A stretch of 64,000 bases of DNA from Dokdonella koreensis DS-123 (GCF_001632775.1 NZ_CP015249.1:4258686-4322685), one strand, 5' to 3'. Positions 35,014 to 44,673 are shown, numbered from the stretch's first letter. Notes: generated by a model not told the origin, from the sequence alone. Program-made: numbers and translations.

Positions 35014-37386
35014 ATGTACGCGACATCTGATTGGATGGTTGCAAGGGACCCGCTGCATCGGGCCCCGCGAGCCGCAGGCCTGCTGCTGGTGCTGCTGGCG
35101 CTGCTGTTGTCCGCCGGCGGTGCCCACGCGCTCGAACGCGTCGACGCCACGATCGTCGGCGCGGGCCTTCCCCACGCCAGGAGCGTGCTCGTCAGCAGCG
35201 ACGGCCGCTGGGCCTACGTGATCACGAGCCCGACGCCGGGCCGGCCCAGCCCGCTGGTCACGATCGACCTGGCCACGATGGAGCCGGTCGGCGAGATCCC
35301 GTTCGACCAGGGCGTGGACTCGGCCGACGGCCCGATCGGTGCCCTGCACCCGCTCGGCACCACGCTCTACGTGACCTACGACAGCCTGGCCGGCCCCAGG
35401 GTCGGCAAGGTCGACCTGTCGACGATGACGCTCCTCGGCACCAGCCAGCTGAGCCACTACGCGCAGACCTTCCGCATCGATCCGCAAGGGCGCTACGGCT
35501 ATACCAGCTCGGACGAGGGCCTGGTCGAGAAGATCGACCTGGCGACCTTGCAGGTGGTCGGCCGCGTGCAGACCGGCCTGCAGTACCTGCAATCGTCCAC
35601 CATCGATCCGGCCGGCCGCTATCTGTATCTCGGCACGATGACTGCACCGGCCAATGTGGCGCGGATCGACCTGGCGACGTTCCAGTGGGCCGGCATGATC
35701 ACGTTCCCGCCGCACGTGGTCGGCTTCCGCTCGGCCGTCATGGCGCCGGACGGCTCGACCGCCTATTTCGGCACCTACTCCAACCCAAGCTACGCGCCGT
35801 ACGTGGCCAAGGTCGACCTGGCGAGCTTCCAGCCGGGCACGGTGCTGCACATGGGTATCGACTCCGTCGGACTCGGTACCGCCGCGATCGACGCGGCCGG
35901 CCGGTATGCGTACTTCGGCGCGGCGACCAAACCGGCGCGCCTGCTGAAGGTCGACCTGTCCACGTTCACGGCCGCCGAATCGCTGGTCTTCGATGGCGAC
36001 GACAACGGGCTGCTGAGCCTCGCGCTCGACAGCGGAGGCGACTACGCCTATGCCGGCACGCTCAACGCGCCCGGCCGGGTCATCAAGGTGGCACTGCGTG
36101 ATCCGGTCCCGGACCGGCTGCGCTTCGTGCCGGCCTACGTGGACTTCCACAACGTCCAGCCCGGCAGCAGTGCGACACGCACCGTCACGCTCGGCAACAT
36201 CGGCACGCACGCCGCGACGGGGCTGCTGTTCACCGCGCCGGAAGCCGGCGTCAGCGTCGACACCAGCGCCTGCGGCGCGACGCTGGCGCCGGGCGCGGAC
36301 TGCAGCATCACCCTGACCTATGCGCCGAGCGCTACCGGCCCGCTTGCCGACAGCTGGGGCGTCAGCACGCTCGAAAGCGCCACGACGCACCTGACCATGC
36401 TCGGGGCCGCGGTCCCGCCGTTGCAGGGTGCATCGGTCTCGGAAGAGACGCTGGATTTCGGCACCGTCGACGTCGGCACGACGAGCGCGCCGCGCACGCT
36501 CACCGTGACCAACACCAGCACTGCCGCGGCGATGCTCTGGTTTGCCTGGGACGTGCCGTCCTTCCTGGTGGACACGCGGACCTGCGATTTTCTCGCCGCC
36601 GGCGCGAGCTGCCAGATCACGGTGCGCTACAAGCCGATCGACGTCACGCCGCTCGCGACCTCGCTGCGCATCTCCAGCCCCAATCCGCTCATCGAGGCCA
36701 ATGTGGCCCTGTCCGGGCGCGGCGTGCTGCGCGACACCGCCGCCGACTTCCTGGAGAGCAGCGTGGATTTCGGTCAGACCGCGGTCGGCACCGTGGGACG
36801 CCGGATGATCCAGTTGCGCAACTTCGGCACGGGCCTGCTGACCCAACTGACGTTCTCCACGTCCGATCCGGCGTTCCACGCCGGCAGCGACATCGGCTGC
36901 GAATGGCTGATGGCGGGGCAAGTGTGCATCGTCGATCTCGAGTTCAGACCCACCACCGCCGGCCCCGCAGCCGCGACGCTGACGCTGACCACCGCACAGG
37001 GCGCCCAGGCGCAGATTGCGCTGTCGGGTACCGGCTTCGGCAACGGCAATCCCGCGAGCCTGGTGTTCGAACCGGCCAGCGTCGACTTCGGCGCCGTCGC
37101 CACCGGCACGACGGCGACCCGCACGGTGCTGCTGCGCAATACCGGCAGTGGATTCGCGCCGATCTCGAATTTCCTGGTGCTGCCCTCGTTCCAGGCGGAC
37201 GGCATGTTGTGCATGCCGATGCTCGGGCCCGGAGAGACCTGCACCGTCGAGATCCGCTTCTCGCCGATGGGGCCGGGCGTGCAGAACGAAACGCTGATGG
37301 TCATGAGCGACCAGGGCATCGGCGCGCAGCTGCCGCTCTCGGGCGCCGGCTCGACCGACGCGATCTTTCAGGGCGGGTTCGATTGA
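35014..37386 (+). CDS. Secreted beta-propeller protein with four ASH domains and GFD tail
   Basis: 790 residues. ATG 35014 follows GGGGAA 6 bases upstream. The signal peptide (hydrophobic AGLLLVLLALLLSAGGAHA) is preceded by a polar 18-residue start. Residues about 40-365 are YVTN-like propeller repeats (SSDGRWAYVITSPTPG, DPQGRYGYTSSDEGLVEKID, DAAGRYAYFGAATKPARLLK). Four choice-of-anchor-D/ASH Ig-like domains follow, each with a VDFG-type opening and a CxxxLxxGxxC pair: about 370-470, 475-570, 575-670 and 680-780. The end is STDAIFQGGFD, the exported-protein tail found in two other genes here. Function unknown; surface display or secretion is likely. Two regulators precede it on the same strand. 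Confidence 0.87.
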   Translation: MYATSDWMVARDPLHRAPRAAGLLLVLLALLLSAGGAHALERVDATIVGAGLPHARSVLVSSDGRWAYVITSPTPGRPSPLVTIDLATMEPVGEIPFDQGVDSADGPIGALHPLGTTLYVTYDSLAGPRVGKVDLSTMTLLGTSQLSHYAQTFRIDPQGRYGYTSSDEGLVEKIDLATLQVVGRVQTGLQYLQSSTIDPAGRYLYLGTMTAPANVARIDLATFQWAGMITFPPHVVGFRSAVMAPDGSTAYFGTYSNPSYAPYVAKVDLASFQPGTVLHMGIDSVGLGTAAIDAAGRYAYFGAATKPARLLKVDLSTFTAAESLVFDGDDNGLLSLALDSGGDYAYAGTLNAPGRVIKVALRDPVPDRLRFVPAYVDFHNVQPGSSATRTVTLGNIGTHAATGLLFTAPEAGVSVDTSACGATLAPGADCSITLTYAPSATGPLADSWGVSTLESATTHLTMLGAAVPPLQGASVSEETLDFGTVDVGTTSAPRTLTVTNTSTAAAMLWFAWDVPSFLVDTRTCDFLAAGASCQITVRYKPIDVTPLATSLRISSPNPLIEANVALSGRGVLRDTAADFLESSVDFGQTAVGTVGRRMIQLRNFGTGLLTQLTFSTSDPAFHAGSDIGCEWLMAGQVCIVDLEFRPTTAGPAAATLTLTTAQGAQAQIALSGTGFGNGNPASLVFEPASVDFGAVATGTTATRTVLLRNTGSGFAPISNFLVLPSFQADGMLCMPMLGPGETCTVEIRFSPMGPGVQNETLMVMSDQGIGAQLPLSGAGSTDAIFQGGFD

Positions 37387-37610
37387 CCCCTGGCGCCGGC
37401 GGTATGCCCGCCTCGGGCTGGAGGTTCCGAGACGGCATGGCGCCGGTGTCCGTGGCGACCGCTCGCGCGACGGAAGGGCGACGGGCCGGCGGCGGACCGT
37501 GCGCGAGCCGACCGTACGCGAGCCCGGCTCGAATCGCCTTGCGGATCGCGTCCGCCGATGGCGTACACGATCGCCGTGACACGCGGCATCCGTGCGCGAT
37601 CTCTGCTCAC

Positions 37611-37634
37611 GCCTGCCGTGCCGGCACGGCAGGC
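37611..37634. repeat. Perfect 24-bp palindrome in a convergent intergenic region
   Basis: GCCTGCCGTGCC followed by its exact reverse complement, between the ASH-protein stop (37386) and the glyS stop (37669). It could form a cruciform or act as a bidirectional stem, but it lacks a T-run on both sides, so a classical terminator is not supported. The rest of 37387-37668 holds no gene. Confidence 0.7.
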
Positions 37635-37668
37635 GGCGGCGAGGCGTGCTCGCGTTCCGGTGCGGGTC

Positions 37669-39792
37669 TCAGCCGCGCTGCAGCAACGAGATGTCGGCAA
37701 CGCGCAGGAACATCACGCGCAGGTTGCTGAGCAGGGCCAGGCGGTTGTGGCGCACGTCGGCGTCCTCCGCCATCACCATCACGTCGGCGAAGAAACGATC
37801 GACCACGTCGCGCAACGTCGCGAGCGTGCGCAGCACACCGACGTAGTCACGCGAGGCGAGCAGGCTTTGATAGTCCTGGCCGGCACTGTCGAGCGCCTGC
37901 CGCAGCGCGCTTTGCGCCGGCGGGTCGTCCGCACGCGCGGCGTAACCCGCCTGCGTGGTGAAACCCGCCTGCTTGAGGATGTTGCCGATGCGCTTGTTGG
38001 CGGCGGCCAGGGCCTCGGCTTCGGGCAGGCTGGCGAACGCGACGACGGCGCGCAGGCGGCGATCGAAGTCGAGCAGCGAAGCCGGCGCCAGCACGCGCAC
38101 CGCCTCGAACGCCTCGCCGGGGATGCCCTGGTCGGCGTAGTAGCCGCGCAGGCGGTCGAGGATGAAGTCGTAGAGTTCGGCGGCCAGGACGTCGCGGCGT
38201 ATGCCTGCATCGCTCCCGGGTGTCGCGTCCTTCACGGCGAACGCCGTCTCCGGCAGCAACGCCAGCGCTTCGGCGAGCTGGGCCTTGAGATCCAGCTCCA
38301 GCTCACCCTCGATCAGCGTACGCGCGAGACCGAGCGCGGCGCGACGCAGCGCGAACGGGTCCTTGTTGCCGCTCGGCTTGAGGCCCACGGTGAAGATGCC
38401 GGCCAGCGTGTCGAGCCGCTCGGCGATCGCCAGCACCCGGCCGACCTGGCCGGCAGCGATCGCGTCGCCGGCGAAGCGCGGCGCGTAGACCTCGTCGAGC
38501 GCCGCGGCGACGGCGGCGTTCTCGCCGCCTGCCGTCGCGTAGTAGCGGCCCATGACGCCCTGCAGTTCCGGAAACTCGCCGACCATGCGCGTCATCAGGT
38601 CGCATTTGGACAGGGCCGCCGCGCGCGTGGCCAGGCCGGCATCGACACCGGTGCGGTTGGCGATCACGCGGGCCAGTTCGGCCACGCGCACCACCTTGCT
38701 CCAGACGCTGCCGAGCTGCTGCTGGTAGGTCACCGCCTCCAACGCGCCCTGGTAGGCCGCCAGCGGCTGCTTGCGATCCTCGTCGAAGAAGAACTTGGCG
38801 TCGGCGAAGCGCGGGCGGATCACGCGCTCGTAGCCCTTGCGGATCTCGGCCGGGTCCTTGGACTCGATGTTGGCGACGCCGATGAAGTGCTCGGTGAGGC
38901 GGGCTTCGCCGTCGAACACCGGGACGAACTTCTGGTTGGCCTCCATCGTCGTCACCAGCGCCTCGGCCGGGACCTCGAGGAAGGCGCGCTCGAACGCGCA
39001 GCCGATCGCGACCGGCCATTCGGTCAGGTTGGCGATCTCTTCGAGCAGGGCGTCGGACAGGCGCGGCTCGCCGCCGGTGTCGCGACCGGCGCGTGCCACC
39101 TCGGCGCGGACGCGCGCGCGGCGCTCGGCCGGGTCGGCGAGGACCTTGGCCGCGCGCAGGGCGTCCAGCCAGGCGTCGGCGTCGGCGACGTGCACGGGCT
39201 GCGGATGATGGAAGCGGTGGCCGCGCGACTGCCGGCCCGAACGCAGGCCGAGCACGGCGGCGTCCACCACCTCGCTGCCGTGCAGCACCACCAGCCAGTG
39301 TGCCGGCCGGACGAAGCTGTAGTCGTGCCCGCCCCAGCGCATCGGCTTGGGGATCGGCAGCGCCTTGAGGGCGTCCTCGAGAACGGCCTGCACCAGCGCG
39401 GCGGTCGGCTGGCCCTTCTTCTCGGCGCGATGGACGAACCAGGCGCCCTTGTCGGTCTCCAGTTTCTCCAGTGCCGCGACCTCGACGCCGCAGCTCTGCG
39501 CGAAGCCGACCAGGGCACGTGTCGGCTGGCCGGTCGCGTCGAGCCCGGCCGCGAGCGCGGGACCACGCCGCTCGACGACCTGGTCGGGCTGGGTGGTGGC
39601 AACCGCGGGAATCCAGGCCGCGAGCCGCCGCGGCGAGCAATAGGTGCGTGCGCCGGCGGCATCGGCGGCGACGCCGCGCTTGGCCAGGCCCTCGACCAGC
39701 GCTCCGGCAAACGCGGCGGCGAGGTCGTCGAGCGCCCTGGGTGGCAGTTCCTCGGTGCCCAGTTCGACCAGCAGGGAGGCGGTGGTGGTCAT
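37669..39792 (-). CDS. glyS: Glycyl-tRNA synthetase beta subunit
   Basis: 707 residues, normal for the family. With the alpha subunit it forms the bacterial alpha2beta2 enzyme that charges tRNA-Gly; beta carries tRNA-binding domains. It starts [20 protein letters not shown] at 39792, where its ATG shares a base with the TGA of glyQ, showing tight coupling. Recognisable blocks are AEKKGQPT, TEWPVAIGCAFERAFLEVP, TTMEANQKFVPVFD, KFFFDEDRKQPL and the C-terminal anticodon-type helical domain (DPPAQSALRQALD, RFFADVMVMAED, LALLSNLRVMFLRVADIS). Confidence 0.98.
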   Translation of the reverse strand: MTTTASLLVELGTEELPPRALDDLAAAFAGALVEGLAKRGVAADAAGARTYCSPRRLAAWIPAVATTQPDQVVERRGPALAAGLDATGQPTRALVGFAQSCGVEVAALEKLETDKGAWFVHRAEKKGQPTAALVQAVLEDALKALPIPKPMRWGGHDYSFVRPAHWLVVLHGSEVVDAAVLGLRSGRQSRGHRFHHPQPVHVADADAWLDALRAAKVLADPAERRARVRAEVARAGRDTGGEPRLSDALLEEIANLTEWPVAIGCAFERAFLEVPAEALVTTMEANQKFVPVFDGEARLTEHFIGVANIESKDPAEIRKGYERVIRPRFADAKFFFDEDRKQPLAAYQGALEAVTYQQQLGSVWSKVVRVAELARVIANRTGVDAGLATRAAALSKCDLMTRMVGEFPELQGVMGRYYATAGGENAAVAAALDEVYAPRFAGDAIAAGQVGRVLAIAERLDTLAGIFTVGLKPSGNKDPFALRRAALGLARTLIEGELELDLKAQLAEALALLPETAFAVKDATPGSDAGIRRDVLAAELYDFILDRLRGYYADQGIPGEAFEAVRVLAPASLLDFDRRLRAVVAFASLPEAEALAAANKRIGNILKQAGFTTQAGYAARADDPPAQSALRQALDSAGQDYQSLLASRDYVGVLRTLATLRDVVDRFFADVMVMAEDADVRHNRLALLSNLRVMFLRVADISLLQRG

Positions 39793-40694
39793 CACGCGGC
39801 CTCCTTCTTCTTCAGGCCCGGGAAACCGAGCTTCTCGCGCTGGGCGTGATAGGCCTCGGCGACGGCGCGTGCGATCGTGCGCACGCGCAGGATGTAGCGC
39901 TGGCGCTCGGTCACGCTGATCGCGCGGCGCGCGTCGAGCAGGTTGAAGGTATGACTGGCCTTCATGACCTGCTCGTAGGCCGGCAGCGGCAGGCCGGCCT
40001 CGACCAGCCGCGCGGCCTCCGCCTCGCAGGTGTCGAACCACGCCAGCAGCTTGGCGACGTTGGCGTGCTCGAAGTTGTAGGTGCTCTGCTCGACCTCGTT
40101 CTGGTGGAAGACGTCGCCGTAGGTGACGGTGCCGTGCGGCGCCTCGGTCCAGACCAGGTCGTAGACGTTGTCGACGTTCTGCAGGTACATCGCCAGGCGC
40201 TCCAGCCCGTAGGTGATCTCGCCGGTGACCGGCCGGCATTCGAGGCCGCCGGCCTGCTGGAAGTACGTGAACTGCGTGACTTCCATGCCGTTGAGCCAGA
40301 CTTCCCAGCCCAGGCCCCAGGCACCGAGCGTCGGCGACTCCCAGTTGTCCTCGACGAAGCGCAGGTCGTGCACCAGCGGATCGACGCCGAGTGCCTTCAG
40401 CGAACCGATGTAGCGGTCGAGGATGTCGTCCGGATTGGGCTTCATCACCACCTGGTACTGATAGTAGTGCTGCAGGCGGTTGGGGTTGTCGCCGTAGCGG
40501 CCGTCGGTCGGGCGCCGCGAGGGCTGGACGTAGGCGGCGGCCCACGGCTCCGGGCCGATCGCACGCAGGAACGTGGCCGGATGGAAGGTTCCCGCGCCGA
40601 CCTCCGTGTCGAGCGGCTGGATCAATACGCACCCCTGCTCCGCCCAATAGCGGTTGAGGGTCTGGATGACGTCCTGGAAGGTCGGGCCGGCCAT
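39792..40694 (-). CDS. glyQ: Glycyl-tRNA synthetase alpha subunit
   Basis: 300 residues, the catalytic subunit that forms glycyl-adenylate. Start at 40694 ([20 protein letters not shown]) with family-typical continuation [59 protein letters not shown] and [20 protein letters not shown]. The stop overlaps the glyS start. The ribosome binding site is weak. It is divergent from the PilB/GspE-like gene, with 73 bp between start codons that must hold both promoters. Confidence 0.98.
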   Translation of the reverse strand: MAGPTFQDVIQTLNRYWAEQGCVLIQPLDTEVGAGTFHPATFLRAIGPEPWAAAYVQPSRRPTDGRYGDNPNRLQHYYQYQVVMKPNPDDILDRYIGSLKALGVDPLVHDLRFVEDNWESPTLGAWGLGWEVWLNGMEVTQFTYFQQAGGLECRPVTGEITYGLERLAMYLQNVDNVYDLVWTEAPHGTVTYGDVFHQNEVEQSTYNFEHANVAKLLAWFDTCEAEAARLVEAGLPLPAYEQVMKASHTFNLLDARRAISVTERQRYILRVRTIARAVAEAYHAQREKLGFPGLKKKEAA

Positions 40695-40767
40695 GCACTG
40701 GCTCACAGTTGCGATGAAAAAGCGCGTTAGTATAGCCGCGGGCACTGGTTTTCCCGAGGTCGAGCGC

Positions 40768-42588
40768 ATGGCGACGCAACCGCACCGCACCCAGTCGGAA
40801 CGGGGCAAGGAATCCCGGCTCGGTGCACGGGGGCGGCTGGAGCTGGACGACGTGCTGGCCGCCCTGCTCGCCGACGGCGTGGTCACCGAGGCCGATTGCA
40901 AGCGCGTGCGCGCCGACGTGCGCACCGCGCGCGGCCTGACCGAGCTGCACCCGCTGGTGCTGGTCGCCAACCTCAAGCTGGCCGACGTGCGCGAGCCGGA
41001 CAAGCCGCTCAGCGTCGAGGTGCTGACCCAGTGGCTGGCGCGGCGCGCGCAGCTGCCGTACCTCAAGATCGACCCGATGAAGATCGACGTCGGCGCCGCG
41101 ACCCAGGTCATCAGCCACGCCTATGCGCAGCGCTACCGCATCCTGCCGGTGGCGGTCACCGAGTCGCAGGTGGTCATCGCCACGCCCGAGCCGTTCGACG
41201 AGCGCTGGCACGCGGACCTCGCCCACGTGCTGCGCAAGGACGTGCAGCGGGTGGTCTCCAGCCCGATCGACGTCAACCGCTACCTGGCCGAGTGGTGGAG
41301 CGTGCAGCGCTCGATCCAGCGCGCGCGCGACGCCAAGTCCGACATCCACGACGGCCGCGCGATCCTCAACTTCGAGCAGCTGGTCGAGCTGGGCAAGACC
41401 GGCGAGGTCGGTGTCGACGACCGGCACGTCGTCCACATCGTCGACTGGCTGCTGCAGTACGCCTTCGAGCAGCGCGCCTCGGACATCCACCTCGAGCCGC
41501 GCCGCGATACCAGCCCGATCCGCTTCCGCATCGACGGCGTCATGCACAAGGTGTTCGAGCTGCCGACGCCGGTGATGACGGCGGTCACCGCGCGCGTGAA
41601 GATCCTCGGGCGCATGGACGTGGCCGAGAAACGGCGGCCGCAGGACGGCCGCATCAAGACGCGCTCGCAGGGCGGGCGCGAGGTGGAGCTGCGCATCTCG
41701 AGCATGCCGACCGCGTTCGGCGAGAAGCTGGTCATGCGCATCTTCGACCCGGACATCGTGGTCAAGGAGTTCCGCCAGCTCGGCTTCGCCACCGACGAGG
41801 AGAAGCTCTGGCGCGAGATGGTGGAGCGGCCGCACGGCATCGTGCTGGTGACCGGGCCGACCGGCTCGGGCAAGACCACGACGCTGTACTCCACGCTCAA
41901 GCACCTGGCGACGCCCGACCTCAACGTCTGCACGGTCGAGGACCCGATCGAGATGGTCTCGCCGGAGTTCAACCAGATGCAGGTGCAGCCGGCGATCGAC
42001 CTGGATTTCGCCGCCGGCGTGCGCACGCTGCTGCGGCAGGATCCGGACATCATCATGGTCGGCGAGATTCGCGACCTGGAAACCGCGCAGATGGCGGTGC
42101 AGGCGTCGCTGACCGGCCACCTGGTGCTGTCGACGCTGCACACCAACGACGCGCCGAGCGCGATGACGCGCCTGCTCGACCTCGGCGTGCCGAACTACCT
42201 GATCCAGTCGACGCTGACCGGCGTGGTCGCCCAGCGCCTGGTGCGCACGCTGTGCCCGCACTGCAAGAGCGAGCAGGCGGTCGACGAGCCGGCCTGGGCG
42301 GCATTGACGCACGGCTGGAAGATCACGCCGCCCGAACGCGTGTTCGGCCCGAAGGGCTGCCTGGAATGCCGCAAGACCGGCTTCCTCGGCCGTACCGGGC
42401 TGTACGAGATGCTGCGGATCACGCCGAAGCTGCGCGCGCTGATCGAGCCGGCGATGGATCTCACCAAGCTGACCTCCGCCGCGCTGGCCACCGGCATGCG
42501 CCCGCTGCGCCTTTCCGCGGCCGCGCAGGTCGCTCGCGGCATCACGACGATCGCCGAAGTGAGCACGGTGCTGCCGCCGATCGACTGA
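40768..42588 (+). CDS. PilB/GspE-type secretion ATPase (stand-alone)
   Basis: 606-residue hexameric traffic ATPase of the type II secretion/type IV pilus assembly class. The N-terminal GspE-N/MshEN-like domain (about 20-190) precedes the ATPase: [10 protein letters not shown] (Asp box), Walker [11 protein letters not shown] with K369, Walker [11 protein letters not shown], His box [20 protein letters not shown] zinc-binding tetracysteine (CPHCK and CLECRKTG) is present as in PilB and GspE. No other pilus or secretion gene is nearby, so the partner system cannot be told. The start ([16 protein letters not shown]) is the best family fit; further upstream starts would overlap glyQ. Confidence 0.93.
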   Translation: MATQPHRTQSERGKESRLGARGRLELDDVLAALLADGVVTEADCKRVRADVRTARGLTELHPLVLVANLKLADVREPDKPLSVEVLTQWLARRAQLPYLKIDPMKIDVGAATQVISHAYAQRYRILPVAVTESQVVIATPEPFDERWHADLAHVLRKDVQRVVSSPIDVNRYLAEWWSVQRSIQRARDAKSDIHDGRAILNFEQLVELGKTGEVGVDDRHVVHIVDWLLQYAFEQRASDIHLEPRRDTSPIRFRIDGVMHKVFELPTPVMTAVTARVKILGRMDVAEKRRPQDGRIKTRSQGGREVELRISSMPTAFGEKLVMRIFDPDIVVKEFRQLGFATDEEKLWREMVERPHGIVLVTGPTGSGKTTTLYSTLKHLATPDLNVCTVEDPIEMVSPEFNQMQVQPAIDLDFAAGVRTLLRQDPDIIMVGEIRDLETAQMAVQASLTGHLVLSTLHTNDAPSAMTRLLDLGVPNYLIQSTLTGVVAQRLVRTLCPHCKSEQAVDEPAWAALTHGWKITPPERVFGPKGCLECRKTGFLGRTGLYEMLRITPKLRALIEPAMDLTKLTSAALATGMRPLRLSAAAQVARGITTIAEVSTVLPPID

Positions 42589-42743
42589 TCACCCCTCGCG
42601 CAGGACCGGCGCGATTCGTAACGGCGCGCCGCAGCGTCCAGATTGCTGGACCGTCCGGTGCCCTGCGTCCAGGGGTGCGGTGGCGCCGATGCGGGCGCCC
42701 GGCCGGAAGGAGGGAGCCGGGACGTGCCGGCCGGCCGTGACGG

Positions 42744-42968
42744 TCAGCGGGTGGCTGTGCGCGCGCGGCCGCTGCCGTTGCGGCGGATCGCCACCAGCGG
42801 GTCGCCGAGCTTGAGGTTGCCGAGGTAGTGGTTGATGGCCTCGTTCGTCACTTCGTACAACGGGCGGCCCATGACCGCGGCAGCGGCCTTGAGGCTGTCG
42901 CGCATGCGCTTGGACACACGCAGGGACGCGTCACGCGCGTCTTCGGAATTGAGCGTCGAATTCTTCAT
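42744..42968 (-). CDS. Small ribbon-helix-helix-like DNA-binding protein
   Basis: 74 residues. The core LRVSKRMRDSLKAAAAVMGRPLYEVTNEAINHYLGNL has the strand-helix-helix pattern of Arc/CopG-type regulators, flanked by a polar N-terminus (MKNSTLNSEDARDAS) and a basic tail (RRNGSGRARTATR). GGTGGAT lies just upstream of ATG 42968. The gene is isolated: tatC ends 318 bp upstream and the convergent ATPase gene ends 155 bp downstream. No toxin gene accompanies it, so it is more likely a lone regulator than an antitoxin. A GTTAC palindrome 170 bp upstream may be its operator. Confidence 0.75.
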   Translation of the reverse strand: MKNSTLNSEDARDASLRVSKRMRDSLKAAAAVMGRPLYEVTNEAINHYLGNLKLGDPLVAIRRNGSGRARTATR

Positions 42969-43088
42969 GTGGATCCACCGTCGCTGAGTATGCAGCGGGC
43001 CGCCATGGTGCCGGCGACCCGTTCCTGCGTCGCGGTGCCGTCCGGTCCCGGGCCGGCATCCAGAGCAGATCCCTTTGCTTTTGGGGCC

Positions 43089-43094
43089 AGTATA
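43089..43094 (-). promoter_or_regulatory. Candidate -10 TATACT for the RHH gene
   Basis: TATACT on the minus strand, in the only A/T-rich patch of this intergenic stretch, about 120 bp upstream of ATG 42968. A -35 at the right distance is poor, so an activator or alternative promoter class is possible. Confidence 0.35.
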
Positions 43095-43137
43095 TCGACG
43101 GCACCTGTACGCACAGGCCGCCGCTGCCGGCTGACTT

Positions 43138-43152
43138 GTTACTTTTTGTAAC
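43138..43152. promoter_or_regulatory. GTTAC-TTTTT-GTAAC inverted repeat, candidate operator
   Basis: Perfect 5-bp arms with a T5 spacer, about 45 bp upstream of the TATACT element and 170 bp upstream of the RHH gene. RHH proteins bind short inverted repeats of this size, often in their own promoter. It could also be the tail end of a hairpin for tatC, but the stem is too short for a good terminator. Confidence 0.4.
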
Positions 43153-43285
43153 TGTCTACGCGACCACGACCTGCCTCCGCGCGCGTCGCGGTGGTCCGTG
43201 CTACCGGGTTTTTCGTACGCGGCGCTCGGTACGAAGGCCTGCGCCGGCAGGTCGCGCGGCGACGCGACCGGAGGAGAGCCGGCGA

Positions 43286-44047
43286 CTAGTCGCCGGCTGC
43301 AGCGTCGACAGCGGCCGAGCGGCGCACGATCGCGCGCGCAACCAGGATGCCGAGCTCGTAGAGCAGGCACATCGGGATCGCCAGCATCAGCATCGACAGC
43401 ACGTCGGGCGGCGTCACGACGGCCGAGACCACGAAGGCGCCGACGATCGCGTAAGAACGATTGGTGGCGAGTTGCGCCGGCGTCACCACGCCGATCGCGA
43501 CCAGGATCACCAGGGCCACCGGCACCTCGAAGCACAGCCCGAACGCCAGGAACAGGATCAGCGCAAAGTCCAGGAAGCGGCTGATGTCGGGCATCACCGC
43601 CACGCCCTCCGGGGCGATGCCGGTGGTGAACGTGAAGACCGCCGGCAGCACCAGGAAGTAGGCGAACGCGCAGCCGATGTAGAACAGCGCCACGGCGGAG
43701 CCCAGCAGCGGCAGGGCCAGCCGCTTCTCGTGGCGATACAGGCCCGGCGATACGAATGCCCAGAGCTGGTACAGCACCACCGGCATCGCCAGGAACAGCG
43801 CGACGAAGAAGCACAGCTTGAGCGGCACCAGGAACGGCGAGGCGACCTCGGTGGCGATCATGCTGCCCCCGGCCGGCAGGTGCTCGACCAGCGGCCGGGC
43901 CAGCAGCGCATAGATCCGCTTGGAGAACGGCAGCAGGGCGACCAGCACGACGAGCACCGCGGCCACCGCCTTGAGCAGGCGCGAACGCAGCTCGACCAGG
44001 TGCGTGAGGAAGGACTGCTCCTCTTCCATGCCGGGATCAACTTGCAT
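43286..44047 (-). CDS. tatC: Sec-independent protein translocase TatC
   Basis: 253 residues with six membrane helices. Receives twin-arginine signal peptides and, with TatA/B, exports folded proteins. Family features: FLTHLVELRSRLLKAV at the N-terminus, FVSPGLYRHEKR in the first cytoplasmic loop, FALILFLAFGLCFEVPVAL, and SYAIVGAFVVSAVVTPPDVLS near the fifth helix. The start MQVDPGMEEEQ may be six residues longer than needed; an internal ATG at 44029 is the alternative. It is the third gene of tatABC, 47 bp after tatB. Confidence 0.98.
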   Translation of the reverse strand: MQVDPGMEEEQSFLTHLVELRSRLLKAVAAVLVVLVALLPFSKRIYALLARPLVEHLPAGGSMIATEVASPFLVPLKLCFFVALFLAMPVVLYQLWAFVSPGLYRHEKRLALPLLGSAVALFYIGCAFAYFLVLPAVFTFTTGIAPEGVAVMPDISRFLDFALILFLAFGLCFEVPVALVILVAIGVVTPAQLATNRSYAIVGAFVVSAVVTPPDVLSMLMLAIPMCLLYELGILVARAIVRRSAAVDAAAGD

Positions 44048-44094
44048 GTGCGTGGGAGACCGGGGACGAAGAGGTCACCGTCGACGCCGCGTAC

Positions 44095-44442
44095 TCAGCG
44101 GTGGTCATCGGCAGCGGACGTTGCGGCGGGAGGTGTCGAAGGCGCGGGCGACGCCGGCGCCGGCGTGGACGATACCGGCTCGACGCTGCGGCGGATGCTT
44201 TCGGCCGTGGCGTCGACCTCGGCCCGCAGGTCGGTCGCGCGCAATGCGTCGTTGACCTGCTGCTTCATGTCCTCGGCGGCCAGTTCGCGCTCGATCTCGC
44301 TGCGCACGTTGAGCCAGCTGCTGCGTGCGCGGCGCACCAGCGCACCGGCCGTGCGCGCGACACGCGGCAGGCGCTCCGGGCCGAGCACCAGCAGGGCCAC
44401 GATCGCGATCAGCGCGAGCTTGCCGAAACCGACGTCGAACAT
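44095..44442 (-). CDS. tatB: Sec-independent protein translocase TatB
   Basis: 115 residues. The N-terminus MFDVGFGKLALIAIVALLVL and GPERLP just after the single membrane helix are TatB hallmarks. An amphipathic helix and a long charged coil follow (ARSSWLNVRSEIERELAAED), then a Pro/Ala/Ser tail. It forms the signal-peptide receptor with TatC. It begins 9 bp after tatA. Confidence 0.97.
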   Translation of the reverse strand: MFDVGFGKLALIAIVALLVLGPERLPRVARTAGALVRRARSSWLNVRSEIERELAAEDMKQQVNDALRATDLRAEVDATAESIRRSVEPVSSTPAPASPAPSTPPAATSAADDHR

Positions 44443-44451
44443 GGCCGCGTC

Positions 44452-44673
44452 CTATTCGGCGCGATCGCGCTGCTCGCTCTCGGTCTTGGCGGCGGTGGGC
44501 GGCGGATCGGCCTTGAGCTGGCCCTGCGCCTCTTCGCCTTCCTGCATGCCCTTGCGGAAGCCCTTGATCGCGCTGCCGACGTCCTCGCCGATGTTGCGCA
44601 GGCGCTTGGTGCCGAAGATCAGCGCGACGACGACCAGGACGATCAGCCAGTGCCAGATACTGAAACTACCCAT
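44452..44673 (-). CDS. tatA: Sec-independent protein translocase TatA
   Basis: 73 residues: [20 protein letters not shown], then [20 protein letters not shown] (hinge and amphipathic helix) and an acidic tail. It oligomerises to form the transport pore. First gene of tatABC; the upstream gene (SYLF protein) ends 78 bp before on the same strand. Confidence 0.97.
   Translation of the reverse strand: MGSFSIWHWLIVLVVVALIFGTKRLRNIGEDVGSAIKGFRKGMQEGEEAQGQLKADPPPTAAKTESEQRDRAE

Larger units (their letters stand above)
42969..43285. other. 317-bp intergenic region upstream of the small RHH gene
   Basis: Apart from the palindrome (43138-43152) and the TATACT element listed separately, no gene, terminator or repeat was seen. 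Confidence 0.5.

Noticed and set aside
40769..42312. Long minus-strand open frame running antisense through the PilB/GspE gene into glyS
   Set aside because: High-GC antisense frame with low-complexity His/Arg/Val content; glyS and glyQ have their own clear starts and the secretion ATPase is on the other strand.
42744..42968. Antitoxin of a toxin-antitoxin pair
   Set aside because: No toxin-like gene is adjacent on either side.
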